A stretch of 49,104 nt of DNA from a virus (IMGVR_UViG_3300048088_000079:1-49104); one strand, 5' to 3'. Positions 8,197 through 15,612 are shown, counted from the stretch's first letter. Program-made: numbers and translations. The notes: generated from the letters alone by a model not told the origin.

Positions 8197-9603
8197 ATGA
8201 CAACGCAATCGCAAATTCCGCTGAAGTGGTACGTTCCGTTCGCGCAGGGCGACGCCTCGCGCGTCGAGTTGCCCGTGACGACGGCCGATCCTACGCGCGC
8301 GTCGCAGACACTCGGATTTCCTCCCCTCACGATGCAACCGCCGGAATCCGGCGGCGTGCCGCCCCAAGGCGAAGACTTTAACGGCGGCATGAACCAGGTT
8401 GCGCGCGTCGCCTGGTGGACGCTGCTCGGCGGTGGTTGGACGTATGACGCGGCGTTCGCGACAAACGCAAACATCGGCGGCTATCCGAATGGCGCGGTGC
8501 TGCAGTCGGCGGACCTAAAGGGCAACTGGCTGAGCATTGCCGACAACAACCAAAATAACCCCGACACGGGTAGCGGTACGGCCTGGGTGCCGGGCTTCCA
8601 ATACGGCTCTACGTCCCTCACCGGCCTGACTGGCGGCACGGTGACGCTCACGCCCGCGCAGGCCGCTAAGGGCAGCATTTCGCTCGCCGGCACGCTCGGA
8701 AGTGCGCTGACGATCGTCTTGCCGGCCTGGCAGAAAAATTGGTCGATCACGAATAACACGACCGGCGCATTTGTCACGATCGCCAAGACGGCGGCCGGTT
8801 CCGGTGTCACGATCCCGCAAAACGGCGCGCCGACGCGCGTCAGTGGCGACGGGACAAATGTTACGCAAGTTGGCGAAAATATCGCCGCTGCGACGTCGCT
8901 GACGCAAGCGATGCAGCTTGGACAAGCTACCGGGCGTCTGATCAACGTGCAGGTATTCAGCACAGCCGGAACAGCAACTTACACGCCGACGGCAGGCACG
9001 ACACAAATCATCGTCGACGTCGTCGGCGGTGGCGGTGGCGGTGGCGGCACGGCAACGACTGGCGCTTCGCAGGGTGCTATCGGTTCCGGCGGTTCGTCGG
9101 GCTCGCGCGGCGTCGCGCTCATTCCGTCGTCGACATACGGCACGTCGCAGACTGTTACGGTCGGCGCGGCCGGCGCGTTCGGCGGCGTGAGCGGCAACGG
9201 CGGCAACGGCGGCCAATCGTCTTTTGGCGCGTTAGTGGTCGCGCCCGGCGGCGGCGGCGGCGCTGTCGGGCTGGCGTCAACTGCTCCATTTCTGCAGTTG
9301 CCGAGCGCGCCCGGCGGCGTAGCAACGTTCTCAGGTACGCTCACGCAGATTCTGAACTGCGCGGGCAATCCTGGCACTTTGGGCGCATGTAGTTCGCTCG
9401 CAAATGGCGCGATCTCTGGCGGCGGCGGCCACTCACCACAATCCGGCGGCGGCGGCGGCCGCGCTATCCAGGCTAACAGTGTCGGACAATCAGCGACGTC
9501 CGCAGGTGCTGGCGGATCGGGCGCTGCGCTGCTCGCAACGCAGGCAGGTACGACTGGCGGCGCTGGCGGCGCTGGCCGAGTCATCGTCTACGAGTACGCC
9601 TAA
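8197..9603 (+). CDS. Tail fibre / receptor-binding protein with glycine-rich tip
   Basis: A 468-residue protein. Residues about 1-130 form a fibre base (GGVPPQGEDFNGGMNQVARVAWW, then NPDTGSGTAWVPGF). A beta-rich shaft follows. Residues about 270-460 contain repeated glycine runs (VVGGGGGGGGTA, APGGGGGAV, SGGGGHSPQSGGGGG), ending GAGRVIVYEYA. Glycine-run tips alternating with variable loops recall poly-glycine II adhesins such as S16 gp38. It would bind the host receptor; the loops between glycine runs would set specificity (inference). Stops directly before the holin-like gene. Confidence 0.8.
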   Translation: MTTQSQIPLKWYVPFAQGDASRVELPVTTADPTRASQTLGFPPLTMQPPESGGVPPQGEDFNGGMNQVARVAWWTLLGGGWTYDAAFATNANIGGYPNGAVLQSADLKGNWLSIADNNQNNPDTGSGTAWVPGFQYGSTSLTGLTGGTVTLTPAQAAKGSISLAGTLGSALTIVLPAWQKNWSITNNTTGAFVTIAKTAAGSGVTIPQNGAPTRVSGDGTNVTQVGENIAAATSLTQAMQLGQATGRLINVQVFSTAGTATYTPTAGTTQIIVDVVGGGGGGGGTATTGASQGAIGSGGSSGSRGVALIPSSTYGTSQTVTVGAAGAFGGVSGNGGNGGQSSFGALVVAPGGGGGAVGLASTAPFLQLPSAPGGVATFSGTLTQILNCAGNPGTLGACSSLANGAISGGGGHSPQSGGGGGRAIQANSVGQSATSAGAGGSGAALLATQAGTTGGAGGAGRVIVYEYA

Positions 9604-10002
9604 ATGCAAATCGACGGGGAGAAGTGGGTCGAGAGCGCGAGTCAAGTAGGACTCGCGTTTTTTGGCGGCCTGATAGGTGCGCTCATGCGCAAAGAGGCGT
9701 CGAATTGGCAAACGGCCATGCTCGGCGCGATCGGCGCAGGGTTTGTCGGGCTGCTCGTCGCGAAGCTGTGCCACGCGACCGGTATGAGCGACGACTTGAC
9801 ATTCGTGTTTGTCGGCGTGTCGGGCTGGCTTGGTGCTGCGCGCACGATCGACTATCTCGAAAAGCTGATCGAGGGGCGTCTCGGCGTTCGTTTCCCTAGT
9901 GTGACGAAAGACTCTAAATTGTCAGACGTTACACAAAGTAACGCACAAGATGCGCGAGGAAGTGCTACGCTGAAAGATACTCCAGACGTCGACGGGAAGT
10001 AA
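9604..10002 (+). CDS. Holin-like membrane protein
   Basis: A 132-residue protein with three hydrophobic segments (about residues 15-28, 38-56 and 66-80) and a polar, charged C-terminal tail (TKDSKLSDVTQSNAQ). Size, topology and position before a small membrane protein and opposite an endolysin match phage holins with three membrane spans. It would form pores in the inner membrane at lysis time. The assignment comes from topology and context. Confidence 0.65.
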   Translation: MQIDGEKWVESASQVGLAFFGGLIGALMRKEASNWQTAMLGAIGAGFVGLLVAKLCHATGMSDDLTFVFVGVSGWLGAARTIDYLEKLIEGRLGVRFPSVTKDSKLSDVTQSNAQDARGSATLKDTPDVDGK

Positions 10003-10008
10003 CAGACC

Positions 10009-10236
10009 ATGTCACATCACATCGTACGCAATATCGTCGCCTTGCTGCTGATCCTTACGCTCTGCAACCTGGCGGCATCATTCGCGGCGCTGCACGCCGT
10101 TCGTAGTGAGCGCGCAGTTGCGCCACATCTTGAGAAAGTTGACGCGGCAATCGAGCGATTGACCGCGATCACGACGACCCTTTGTCAACAGCACGGCACG
10201 GCCTGCGACGTGCAGGCCGTCAGTGACAAGCATTAA
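10009..10236 (+). CDS. Small membrane protein of the lysis region, 75 aa (possible spanin or holin partner)
   Basis: One N-terminal membrane segment (about residues 8-28) is followed by a charged helix (VAPHLEKVDAAIERLTAITTTL) and two Cys (LCQQHGTACDVQ). This is the layout of a short i-spanin or holin antagonist. No separate lipoprotein o-spanin is visible nearby. Its stop codon shares the TTAA sequence with the stop of the convergent endolysin gene. Confidence 0.55.
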   Translation: MSHHIVRNIVALLLILTLCNLAASFAALHAVRSERAVAPHLEKVDAAIERLTAITTTLCQQHGTACDVQAVSDKH

Positions 10237-10760
10237 CAGAGCGTTTGCTTTGCGCGCACCGTGCGCAACTGCCTATCCTCTAAGCCGTTCGCACCGCCGT
10301 TGATGCGTTTCGTCACGGCGATCACGTCATCGGCATCGGCGAGCGCGTTGAGCCCGTGCGATTGCCAGAACCAGGCAGCAGAGAGCGCCGCATTCGTCGG
10401 CGTTTCGAGCAGCGCAGGCGAATTCACAAAGTCGACATTCAGCGCCTTCGACACGGCGGCATAATTCGCGCGGCCCGTCACCTGAATCAACCCTCGCCCC
10501 ATGAACAGCCTGCCGTCGCCCGGATGCGTGTTGCCTAGGTCGACGCGCCCTTCGTAGCGTGCCTGCGCCGGCGTCGGTCCCCAAATCTCGCGCACGTACA
10601 CAAACCCGCCGGATTCGTGCCCGACTTGCGCGAGAAAGTGCGCTTGGCGCAGCGGCGTGTCGATGCCCCAAAGCTGCATCGCGGCCGATACTGGATCGGC
10701 CCATTTGTCGGCGAGCGCGATGCTGCAGCCGGTCGCGCGCTGGAATATGTCGGGAGTCAT
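10233..10760 (-). CDS. Endolysin, glycoside hydrolase family 19 (chitinase-like)
   Basis: A 175-residue enzyme. HFLAQVGHESGGFVYVREIW carries the catalytic Glu49 of the GH19 fold, and GDGRLFMGRGLIQVTGRANYAAVSKALNVDF is the family signature. It would cleave peptidoglycan sugar bonds in the periplasm after the holin opens the membrane. No signal peptide is seen. It is encoded on the opposite strand from the holin, at the end of the leftward arm, and overlaps the upstream gene by ATGA. Confidence 0.9.
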   Translation of the reverse strand: MTPDIFQRATGCSIALADKWADPVSAAMQLWGIDTPLRQAHFLAQVGHESGGFVYVREIWGPTPAQARYEGRVDLGNTHPGDGRLFMGRGLIQVTGRANYAAVSKALNVDFVNSPALLETPTNAALSAAWFWQSHGLNALADADDVIAVTKRINGGANGLEDRQLRTVRAKQTLC

Positions 10761-11101
10761 GCTGGCGTCCAGAAAGGCAATGCGGTTAGCGTAGGCGTCT
10801 CGCCGAAAGGCTGCTTGCGGTCGCGTTCGGCTTTCGCAGCGGCGCGACCTTCGGATATGCGACGCCCGTGAATGTCGCTCGACAGGTGCTTCGCGCGCGC
10901 CTGGTTTGCGCAGTGTCGGCAGCCCTGCTTCAGATACAGGTGATGCCCGGCGCGCATCCAGAATTTACCGTGCTCGCGACAAATGATTTTCACGTCTTCG
11001 TCGACGAAGCGGAACACGGTTTCGCTGTAGTCATAGCGCTCGCCGTGAATGACCTGCGCCTTCGTCACAAACTGCTCTTGTGTCAATGCTCGACGGCCCA
11101 T
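10757..11101 (-). CDS. DUF723-like zinc-binding protein, copy A
   Basis: A 114-residue protein. FVTKAQVIHGERYDYSETVF, then IICREHGKFWMRAGHHL, then GCRHC fits the repeated module found in phage VSR-like/homing endonucleases (FxxKAxxxHGxxYDYS, CxxHGxF, HL, GCxxC). Here only one module is present, without a visible nuclease domain. The C-terminus ends ALPFWTPA. It is a clear paralogue of the 11407-11721 product. Role unknown; DNA binding by the zinc module is plausible. Confidence 0.65.
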   Translation of the reverse strand: MGRRALTQEQFVTKAQVIHGERYDYSETVFRFVDEDVKIICREHGKFWMRAGHHLYLKQGCRHCANQARAKHLSSDIHGRRISEGRAAAKAERDRKQPFGETPTLTALPFWTPA

Positions 11102-11105
11102 GATG

Positions 11106-11405
11106 TCATTTCCCGTTTAACGCAGCGGCCATGCGCTCAGCGTCTTCTTTGAGATAGTGCGTGCTAACTTTCCGGCCGCCCTTTGTCACTACGCGCCAAT
11201 CGTTGCAGGCGCAAGTTTCAGGATGGCATTGACACGTATTCACTTCGACGGTGTACGTGTCTTTGGCGGGCGCACTGGCTTTCGTCGCTGCGTCGCGGAC
11301 GGCGTGCGCAAACTGTACAATCAACGGCGTGTCGCGGTCTGCGCCGGCGCGCATGAAATTATTGTTTAAGTCTTGCCACAGTTTCATGTATTCGTTATCG
11401 GTCAT
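11106..11405 (-). CDS. Hypothetical protein, 99 aa, with Cys cluster
   Basis: ATG at 11405 was chosen because longer forms run into the upstream gene. Starts MTDNEYMKLWQDLNNNF. The middle carries CQCHPETCACNDW, a dense Cys/His cluster probably binding zinc. The N-terminal pattern M(S/T)D(D/N)E(F/Y)xKLW recurs in the product at 23230. It lies between the two DUF723-like paralogues. Confidence 0.6.
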   Translation of the reverse strand: MTDNEYMKLWQDLNNNFMRAGADRDTPLIVQFAHAVRDAATKASAPAKDTYTVEVNTCQCHPETCACNDWRVVTKGGRKVSTHYLKEDAERMAAALNGK

Positions 11406-11406
11406 T

Positions 11407-11721
11407 TCACTTGCTCCAAAACGGTAAAGCGACCATACCGCCAAAAGAGGCAGTCGTGCGTCGGGGCACGTACTCGCCGCGCTTTTCGCCCTTTTGCTGC
11501 GCACTCATATTTGCCGAACGCTCGGCATTTGCGCATTGCGGGCAGCCGGTGCCCTGCAGGTGGTTTGTTGGTTGAGGGTAGAACTCGCCGTGCTCGCGGC
11601 AGACGATCGTCAGATTGATGTGCCCGCCGGTGTAGATCGCTCGCGAATAGTCGTAACGATCGCCATGCACGGCGCGCGCTTTAGCAATGAATTGCTGTTG
11701 TGTCAGCGCGCGCCGTCCCAT
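11407..11721 (-). CDS. DUF723-like zinc-binding protein, copy B
   Basis: A 104-residue paralogue of the 10757-11101 product. It shares MGRRALTQ at the start, FIAKARAVHGDRYDYS, IVCREHGEFYPQPTNHLQGTGCPQC, and a C-terminal MVALPFWSK. The ATG at 11721 uses the last base of the preceding stop codon. As with copy A, no nuclease domain is attached. The pair probably arose by duplication. Confidence 0.65.
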   Translation of the reverse strand: MGRRALTQQQFIAKARAVHGDRYDYSRAIYTGGHINLTIVCREHGEFYPQPTNHLQGTGCPQCANAERSANMSAQQKGEKRGEYVPRRTTASFGGMVALPFWSK

Positions 11722-12362
11722 CACAGACCGCCGGTCAGTTTGCCGAACGCCGACGTAACAGCAGCCGAAACAGCCTCGCTAGCGGCTTCGGTCGCCTGGG
11801 TGACAGCTTCTGTCACGGCGGGCTGAACAGCGGCGGCAGCGGCCTGTACGACAGGCGCAGCGGCATCGCTGACGCTCGTGCCCGATGCAACCTTGTCGGC
11901 AACGCTTTCGGCGAGCGGTTCGACGATCGCGGCGATTGCGCCGGCAGCGGGTGACACGGCTGCGGCCGCAGCGGCCGCGATTTTCAGACCGGCGTCGACG
12001 GCTTCGCCTGCGGTGACTTTGCCGTCAGCGGTCGCGTCGCTCACAGCTTGCGCCGCGCCTGCGACGACCGGCTGAAACTTCGCCGGCAGGAACGCCGAAG
12101 CAAATTGCATCAGCGCAGCGCTCATGTTGGTCGAGAACGTCGCGACCGCATGATCGGCATAGTTCGGCGCGGCCGTTCCGACGGGTTTGCCGGTCGCGGC
12201 TGCCGCGTTCAGCGCGGACGTCATAAGCACGTCGGCGTGATCGTCGGGCGTGACGTCGTGACCGGCCTGCATGAGCGAGGCGGCGAACTGCGCGTGCACC
12301 GCGTTCGTCGTTGCGTGCAGCACGTCAAGCGCGCGCTGCTTGATTTCATCGAGGAAAGACAT
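11721..12362 (-). CDS. Alanine-rich helical protein, 213 aa
   Basis: Starts MSFLDEIKQRALDVLHATTNAV, with GGAG 9 bases upstream. About a third of residues are alanine. The central stretch LKIAAAAAAAVSPAAGAIAAIV is hydrophobic enough to insert in or lie on a membrane; the C-terminal half is one long low-complexity helix with regular Glu/Thr. No family recognised. It is the first gene after the promoter at 12402-12430. Confidence 0.6.
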   Translation of the reverse strand: MSFLDEIKQRALDVLHATTNAVHAQFAASLMQAGHDVTPDDHADVLMTSALNAAAATGKPVGTAAPNYADHAVATFSTNMSAALMQFASAFLPAKFQPVVAGAAQAVSDATADGKVTAGEAVDAGLKIAAAAAAAVSPAAGAIAAIVEPLAESVADKVASGTSVSDAAAPVVQAAAAAVQPAVTEAVTQATEAASEAVSAAVTSAFGKLTGGL

Positions 12363-12401
12363 TTGATTGACTCCGAGGGTTATTTGCCGAAAGGCAAGCG
12401 A

Positions 12402-12430
12402 AAGTTAACAGAATATAAGCTAAATGTCAA
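12402..12430 (-). promoter_or_regulatory. Sigma70-type promoter, TTGACA-17-TAACTT (leftward)
   Basis: On the minus strand TTGACA occupies 12430-12425, followed by a 17-bp AT-rich spacer and TAACTT at 12407-12402. It precedes the 12362 gene. A small TTGCC-GAAA-GGCAA hairpin (12384-12397) lies in the predicted leader. Confidence 0.7.
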
Positions 12431-12657
12431 TACGCATTCGTCGTGAAGCCGTTCGCAAGCGCGCGAAATTCTTCGCCACAACAAGGGCATTCAGTATTGA
12501 CGCCGCTCAATTCCTCGCCAGGCTCCGCAAGCACGGCGCGGCCGTCGCGCAGTCGCGCCATGACTTCGTTATACGTGTCGCAGATGCCCTGCGTCGTGCT
12601 TTCGCCCGCATGCAGGCGCGCGACCAATTCTTCGTTTGAGAGTGACGCAAGTTTCAT
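12427..12657 (-). CDS. Hypothetical protein, 76 aa, with CPCC motif
   Basis: Start ATG at 12657 gives MKLASLSNEELVARLHAGES. An amphipathic helical N-terminal part is followed by TECPCCGEEF, a single CxxC knuckle. Possibly a regulator or adaptor; no family recognised. Its 3' end overlaps the -35 box of the next promoter. Confidence 0.6.
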   Translation of the reverse strand: MKLASLSNEELVARLHAGESTTQGICDTYNEVMARLRDGRAVLAEPGEELSGVNTECPCCGEEFRALANGFTTNAY

Positions 12658-12659
12658 AG

Positions 12660-12809
12660 TTAACAACCCGGAATGTTAGGGATAGCCTGCGTGCCAGCAG
12701 GATGACAGTGCGACCAGCCCCAATCACCGCGCTCGACCTTAAATTTAGCCAGATCGCGCACGGACATGAGATAGGCTTCGCGGAAAATCACATAGGGCAA
12801 CCAGCACAT
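12660..12809 (-). CDS. Small hypothetical protein, 49 aa
   Basis: Starts MCWLPYVIFREAYLMSVRD and ends GTQAIPNIPGC. It fits exactly between the outer-membrane barrel gene (2-base gap) and the 12657 gene (2-base gap), leaving no unexplained space. Rich in Trp and Cys (GDWGWSHCH). No family recognised. Confidence 0.55.
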   Translation of the reverse strand: MCWLPYVIFREAYLMSVRDLAKFKVERGDWGWSHCHPAGTQAIPNIPGC

Positions 12810-12811
12810 GG

Positions 12812-13492
12812 TCAGAATCTCAGTTTGTATTCGAGAACGTCGGCGTCAGTCCATACCGGCGGCGTGTCGCCATAGTTTGCCATGCGCATGAAGTAGTGAC
12901 GATATGAGAGCGACCAGTTATCACGCCCGATCGACGCGCCGACGACTGGCACGAGCGACAGCTTGCGAGGCGTCGACACATTGAACGTGCGCGGGGCTAC
13001 GCCGCCCACTCGCCAATTCGTGACCGTTTCGTCCCATTTTGGCAAGTAGCCAAAGACGCCCGCTTCAGCGGCGAAGCGCCAGCCGTGCGTGACGTAATAG
13101 GGCTCCAGCGTCAGCGTCACACCTTGCGCGTTGCCTGCGCCGCTGAAGAATGCGTCAGGCACGTCATACGGGCGCGGCGTCACCATGCGATGATGGTCTG
13201 CGTCGTAATTCTCGTCCATCGGCGTGCAGACGCAATCAGCGCTCGCGTGCCCGAGATTGACGTAATCGGCGTGCCACGCGACGCCATAGGTGCCGCTCGT
13301 GTAGATATCGCCGGTGACGCCGAACGAGACGGCAGGTGTGCGCGCCTGCAGTGCGTGCGTCGCGGCGCGCTGATACCAGCGGCCGTCCGTCGTCTCGTAG
13401 AAGTTGATGCCGACGCCTGCTTCAAACTGCCAGGCACGCGCCGCAGGCGCGAACGCCAGGGCGATGACGGCTGCGGCGCAAAGACGTTTCAT
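12812..13492 (-). CDS. Outer-membrane beta-barrel-like protein
   Basis: A 226-residue protein. Residues 1-20 are a signal peptide (MKRLCAAAVIALAFAPAARA, cleavage before W). The mature part shows alternating polar/aromatic strands (FGVTGDIYTSGTYGVAWHADYV, LTLEPYYVTHGWRFAAEAGVFGY, WSLSYRHYFMRMANYG). It ends YKLRF, with the terminal Phe recognised by the BAM machinery. It is thus a phage-encoded outer-membrane protein of porin/Lom-like size. Such proteins can block superinfection or alter host surface behaviour; that role is inference. It has its own promoter. Confidence 0.75.
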   Translation of the reverse strand: MKRLCAAAVIALAFAPAARAWQFEAGVGINFYETTDGRWYQRAATHALQARTPAVSFGVTGDIYTSGTYGVAWHADYVNLGHASADCVCTPMDENYDADHHRMVTPRPYDVPDAFFSGAGNAQGVTLTLEPYYVTHGWRFAAEAGVFGYLPKWDETVTNWRVGGVAPRTFNVSTPRKLSLVPVVGASIGRDNWSLSYRHYFMRMANYGDTPPVWTDADVLEYKLRF

Positions 13493-13506
13493 GACTGACT
13501 CGCGAA

Positions 13507-13554
13507 GTTTGATTAGGTAAAGATAAGACTAATCAAACATTAAGCAATTGTCAA
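13507..13554 (-). promoter_or_regulatory. Leftward promoter TTGACA-17-TAGTCT with 10-bp inverted repeat
   Basis: On the minus strand TTGACA is at 13554-13549 and TAGTCT at 13531-13526, with a 17-bp spacer. GTTTGATTAG (13507-13516) and CTAATCAAAC (13529-13538) form a perfect inverted repeat with a 12-base loop, covering spacer, -10 and start site. It drives the outer-membrane gene. The -35 box lies inside the rusA 3' end. Confidence 0.65.
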
Positions 13555-13929
13555 ATCTTTTGCTTGTTCATGTATCGACAGAAAAACAACGCCGCTCGGG
13601 AAATTCGAGACGTGCTGACCGCGCCGCATTTCGATGCTGTCGACTTGCTCATCATCGAGCCATACGCGGCACTTGGTGAGTGCATCACAAAATATTTTTT
13701 CACGATTGCACAAGTCCCATTTTTTACCAGCGAGCTTCTCGGGCGGGCAGAAGACGATCGAGACGTGCAGTCGCCCTTCGAGCGGTTCGACGTGGCCTGT
13801 CGGCAGCGCATTGGAAACCTGAAGTGCATACTTGCGCCCTTCTTCGGACAGCACGACGCGCCCGGACACGGCCCGATAGATGCGATTGAGTGACGGCGGC
13901 CAGGGCAACGTGAGATTTAGTTTTTTCAT
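13540..13929 (-). CDS. rusA: RusA-family Holliday junction resolvase
   Basis: A 129-residue protein with start ATG at 13929, in ATGA overlap with the methyltransferase stop. LTLPWPPSLNRIYR is the RusA N-terminal signature and CDALTKCRVWLDDEQVDSI the C-terminal acidic block. In E. coli RusA the metal site includes the DLDN motif; here the matching stretch reads WDLCN, so the second Asp is Cys, while the following Lys is kept (NREK). The enzyme would resolve branched DNA before packaging. The substitution may affect metal binding. Confidence 0.85.
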   Translation of the reverse strand: MKKLNLTLPWPPSLNRIYRAVSGRVVLSEEGRKYALQVSNALPTGHVEPLEGRLHVSIVFCPPEKLAGKKWDLCNREKIFCDALTKCRVWLDDEQVDSIEMRRGQHVSNFPSGVVFLSIHEQAKDLTIA

Positions 13930-14834
13930 TTCAGACATTCCATCATTGTTTCGCACCAGACCCGCGCCGCTTCGGCGTTGATCGCGTTACCGTAGGCGCG
14001 CAGACGTCCCACTCGGGAGGTAGCCCCATCAGCCAGCGGGAATGTGCCGGGTTCAACTGCCCGCCACTTTTCGTCCCGGCAGAGCAGCCAGTCAGCATCT
14101 CGCCAGAAGCCGTTAATCGGGCCGACTGGTTCGTGGGCAGCGTCTCCGTAGGGTGCGGGGTTCGGCCCGCCATGAAGGCTGCGCTGCGATGGTTGTGCAG
14201 CGTCGTAGGGGTTGCCCAACTCGCCAGCGTCGGCCAACTCGCCAGCATTGCGAAGTCGTTCAGATTTGACCCGTGCCGCGTCTCGCCCATTGCGCGCTTC
14301 GCCTGTCCGCCGCCCGTCGAGTCTGAAGTCTGCGGCGTGGGCCATGAAGTAGGTTCGGTCGCGGATGTGCGGAGCACCGACGCCCGCAGACGGGAAAGCG
14401 AGCGCCCCGAAGGCATAATCCATTGCTTCCATGTCAGTTTGAACAAGGTCGAGCCAAGGCTCCGCGTCTTTGCTTGCAACTTGCTCGCCAGTGACAACTG
14501 CAGGTCGGCACTCCTCGATGAGGAAGTGGAAAGCGGGCCACAAATGCCGCTCGTCAGCAAACCCATTCCCCGCGCCTGCCGCGCTGAAAGGTTGACAAGG
14601 GCACGAACCCGTCCAGATTTCGCGATCGTCGGGCCATCCGGCGAGACGTAAGGCGTAGGACCAGACGCCGATTCCGGCGAAGAAATGACACTGTGTGTAT
14701 CCAACAAGGTCTGATGCAGGGACATCCTCGATACTCCTTTCGTCAACGTCGCCCGGCGCGATGTAGCCTGCAGCTATGAGATTGCGCAGCCATTGCGCCG
14801 CGAACGGGTCTATCTCGTTGTAATAGGCCGTCAT
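13926..14834 (-). CDS. DNA (cytosine-5) methyltransferase
   Basis: A 302-residue protein; ATG at 14834 was chosen because upstream codons overlap the SSB gene and are arginine-rich. Motif I is [14 protein letters not shown]; motif IV is GSCPCQPFS with catalytic Cys80; the motif VI equivalent is GEQV in place of ENV; motif VIII is [15 protein letters not shown]; motif X is [12 protein letters not shown]. The recognition region between VIII and X is short and low in complexity. It would methylate phage DNA, probably against host restriction. No partner endonuclease is seen nearby, so it is an orphan methylase. Confidence 0.9.
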   Translation of the reverse strand: MTAYYNEIDPFAAQWLRNLIAAGYIAPGDVDERSIEDVPASDLVGYTQCHFFAGIGVWSYALRLAGWPDDREIWTGSCPCQPFSAAGAGNGFADERHLWPAFHFLIEECRPAVVTGEQVASKDAEPWLDLVQTDMEAMDYAFGALAFPSAGVGAPHIRDRTYFMAHAADFRLDGRRTGEARNGRDAARVKSERLRNAGELADAGELGNPYDAAQPSQRSLHGGPNPAPYGDAAHEPVGPINGFWRDADWLLCRDEKWRAVEPGTFPLADGATSRVGRLRAYGNAINAEAARVWCETMMECLK

Positions 14835-14851
14835 TGTATTTATAGATGAAA

Positions 14852-14872
14852 CAGCCCGCGCGAGGCGGGCTG
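14852..14872 (-). terminator. Stem-loop terminator after the SSB gene
   Basis: CAGCCCGC and GCGGGCTG form an 8-bp stem with a 5-base loop. On the minus strand it is followed by TTTCATC, only a weak T-run. It lies after both SSB stop codons (zero frame at 14922 and -1 frame at 14881). Confidence 0.55.
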
Positions 14873-14878
14873 ATGGGG

Positions 14879-14974
14879 CTAGAACGGTATATCGTCGTCG
14901 TACCAGTCGTCGCCGATAGTTACGCTTGCTGTGCGAACGGATTCGCGTTTGCCGGCGGGCGCTGCGCGAAAGGG
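14879..14974 (-). other. Possible -1 frameshift region giving SSB a DDDIPF tail
   Basis: The slippery heptamer C CCT TTC lies at 14974-14968 in the zero frame of the SSB gene. After a -1 shift the frame is open for 29 codons to a TAG at 14881-14879 and ends IGDDWYDDDIPF, the classical SSB C-terminal tip. Without the shift, translation stops at 14922. TTCGCG and CGCGAA arms just after the site could form a stem. The frameshifted product would have 244 residues. A one-base deletion or assembly error is the alternative. Confidence 0.55.
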
Positions 14975-15612
14975 TCGGCACTCGCCGCAGGTGCGGCCGT
15001 CTGCGTCGCACCGAACGGGTTACCTTGCTGCACCGGTGCGCTGGCTTCTTGCGCATTTGCGCCCGGTTGAATGGCCGGCGCTGCGTTCGGATTCGCGTAT
15101 TTCTGGAAGGCGTTGACCGTCGCGCCGCCGCCGATGTTCAGGCGCTCGCCTGCTTCGCCTGCGTCCATGATGCCGTCGGGGTTGAACGAAATGCCGTGCT
15201 TGCCCTTGAATTCCCACGTGAAAGCATTCAGCGCGGCGCGCACGCGCTTACCGGCGTAGAACGTTTGACGAATCATCGTCTCGCCCATTTGCGAGCCTTG
15301 CGCGAGTTGCGCGCCTGCGGCGTCGGCAAGGTACGGCGGGAATTGCGTCGCGGCGCGGACAATCAGCCAGTCGCCCGGAATGCCTGCGATCGGCTTCGAC
15401 GTGTGCTGATTTTGCTTCACGCTGTGCTCGTACTTCGAGACGTCGCCGCCAGCGGCAACGGACGTCATGAGCGCGAACAGATCAGCGCCAGCGGCCGGCG
15501 GGAAAGCGAGCACGGCGTAGTATTCGAGCTTGCCGCCCTTCATTTTGTTCGGCGTTGCCTGCGCGAGCGAGTGCGAGGCGAGGATTGCGACGTGTTCGGC
15601 GATTTGAGACAT
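14920..15612 (-). CDS. Single-stranded DNA-binding protein (DUF2815-like)
   Basis: A 230-residue zero-frame product. Residues about 1-165 resemble the phage SSB family DUF2815 (FPPAAGADLFALMTSVAA, VRAATQFPPYLADAAG, RQTFYAGKRVRAALNAFTWEF, GISFNPDGIMDAGE). From about 170 the protein is a disordered linker with NPF, DPF and NPF repeats ending NPFAQQA. The acidic tip typical of SSBs is missing in this frame but present in the -1 frame downstream. It would coat single-stranded DNA and recruit replication partners. AAAGG lies 7 bases before the ATG. Confidence 0.75.
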   Translation of the reverse strand: MSQIAEHVAILASHSLAQATPNKMKGGKLEYYAVLAFPPAAGADLFALMTSVAAGGDVSKYEHSVKQNQHTSKPIAGIPGDWLIVRAATQFPPYLADAAGAQLAQGSQMGETMIRQTFYAGKRVRAALNAFTWEFKGKHGISFNPDGIMDAGEAGERLNIGGGATVNAFQKYANPNAAPAIQPGANAQEASAPVQQGNPFGATQTAAPAASADPFAQRPPANANPFAQQA

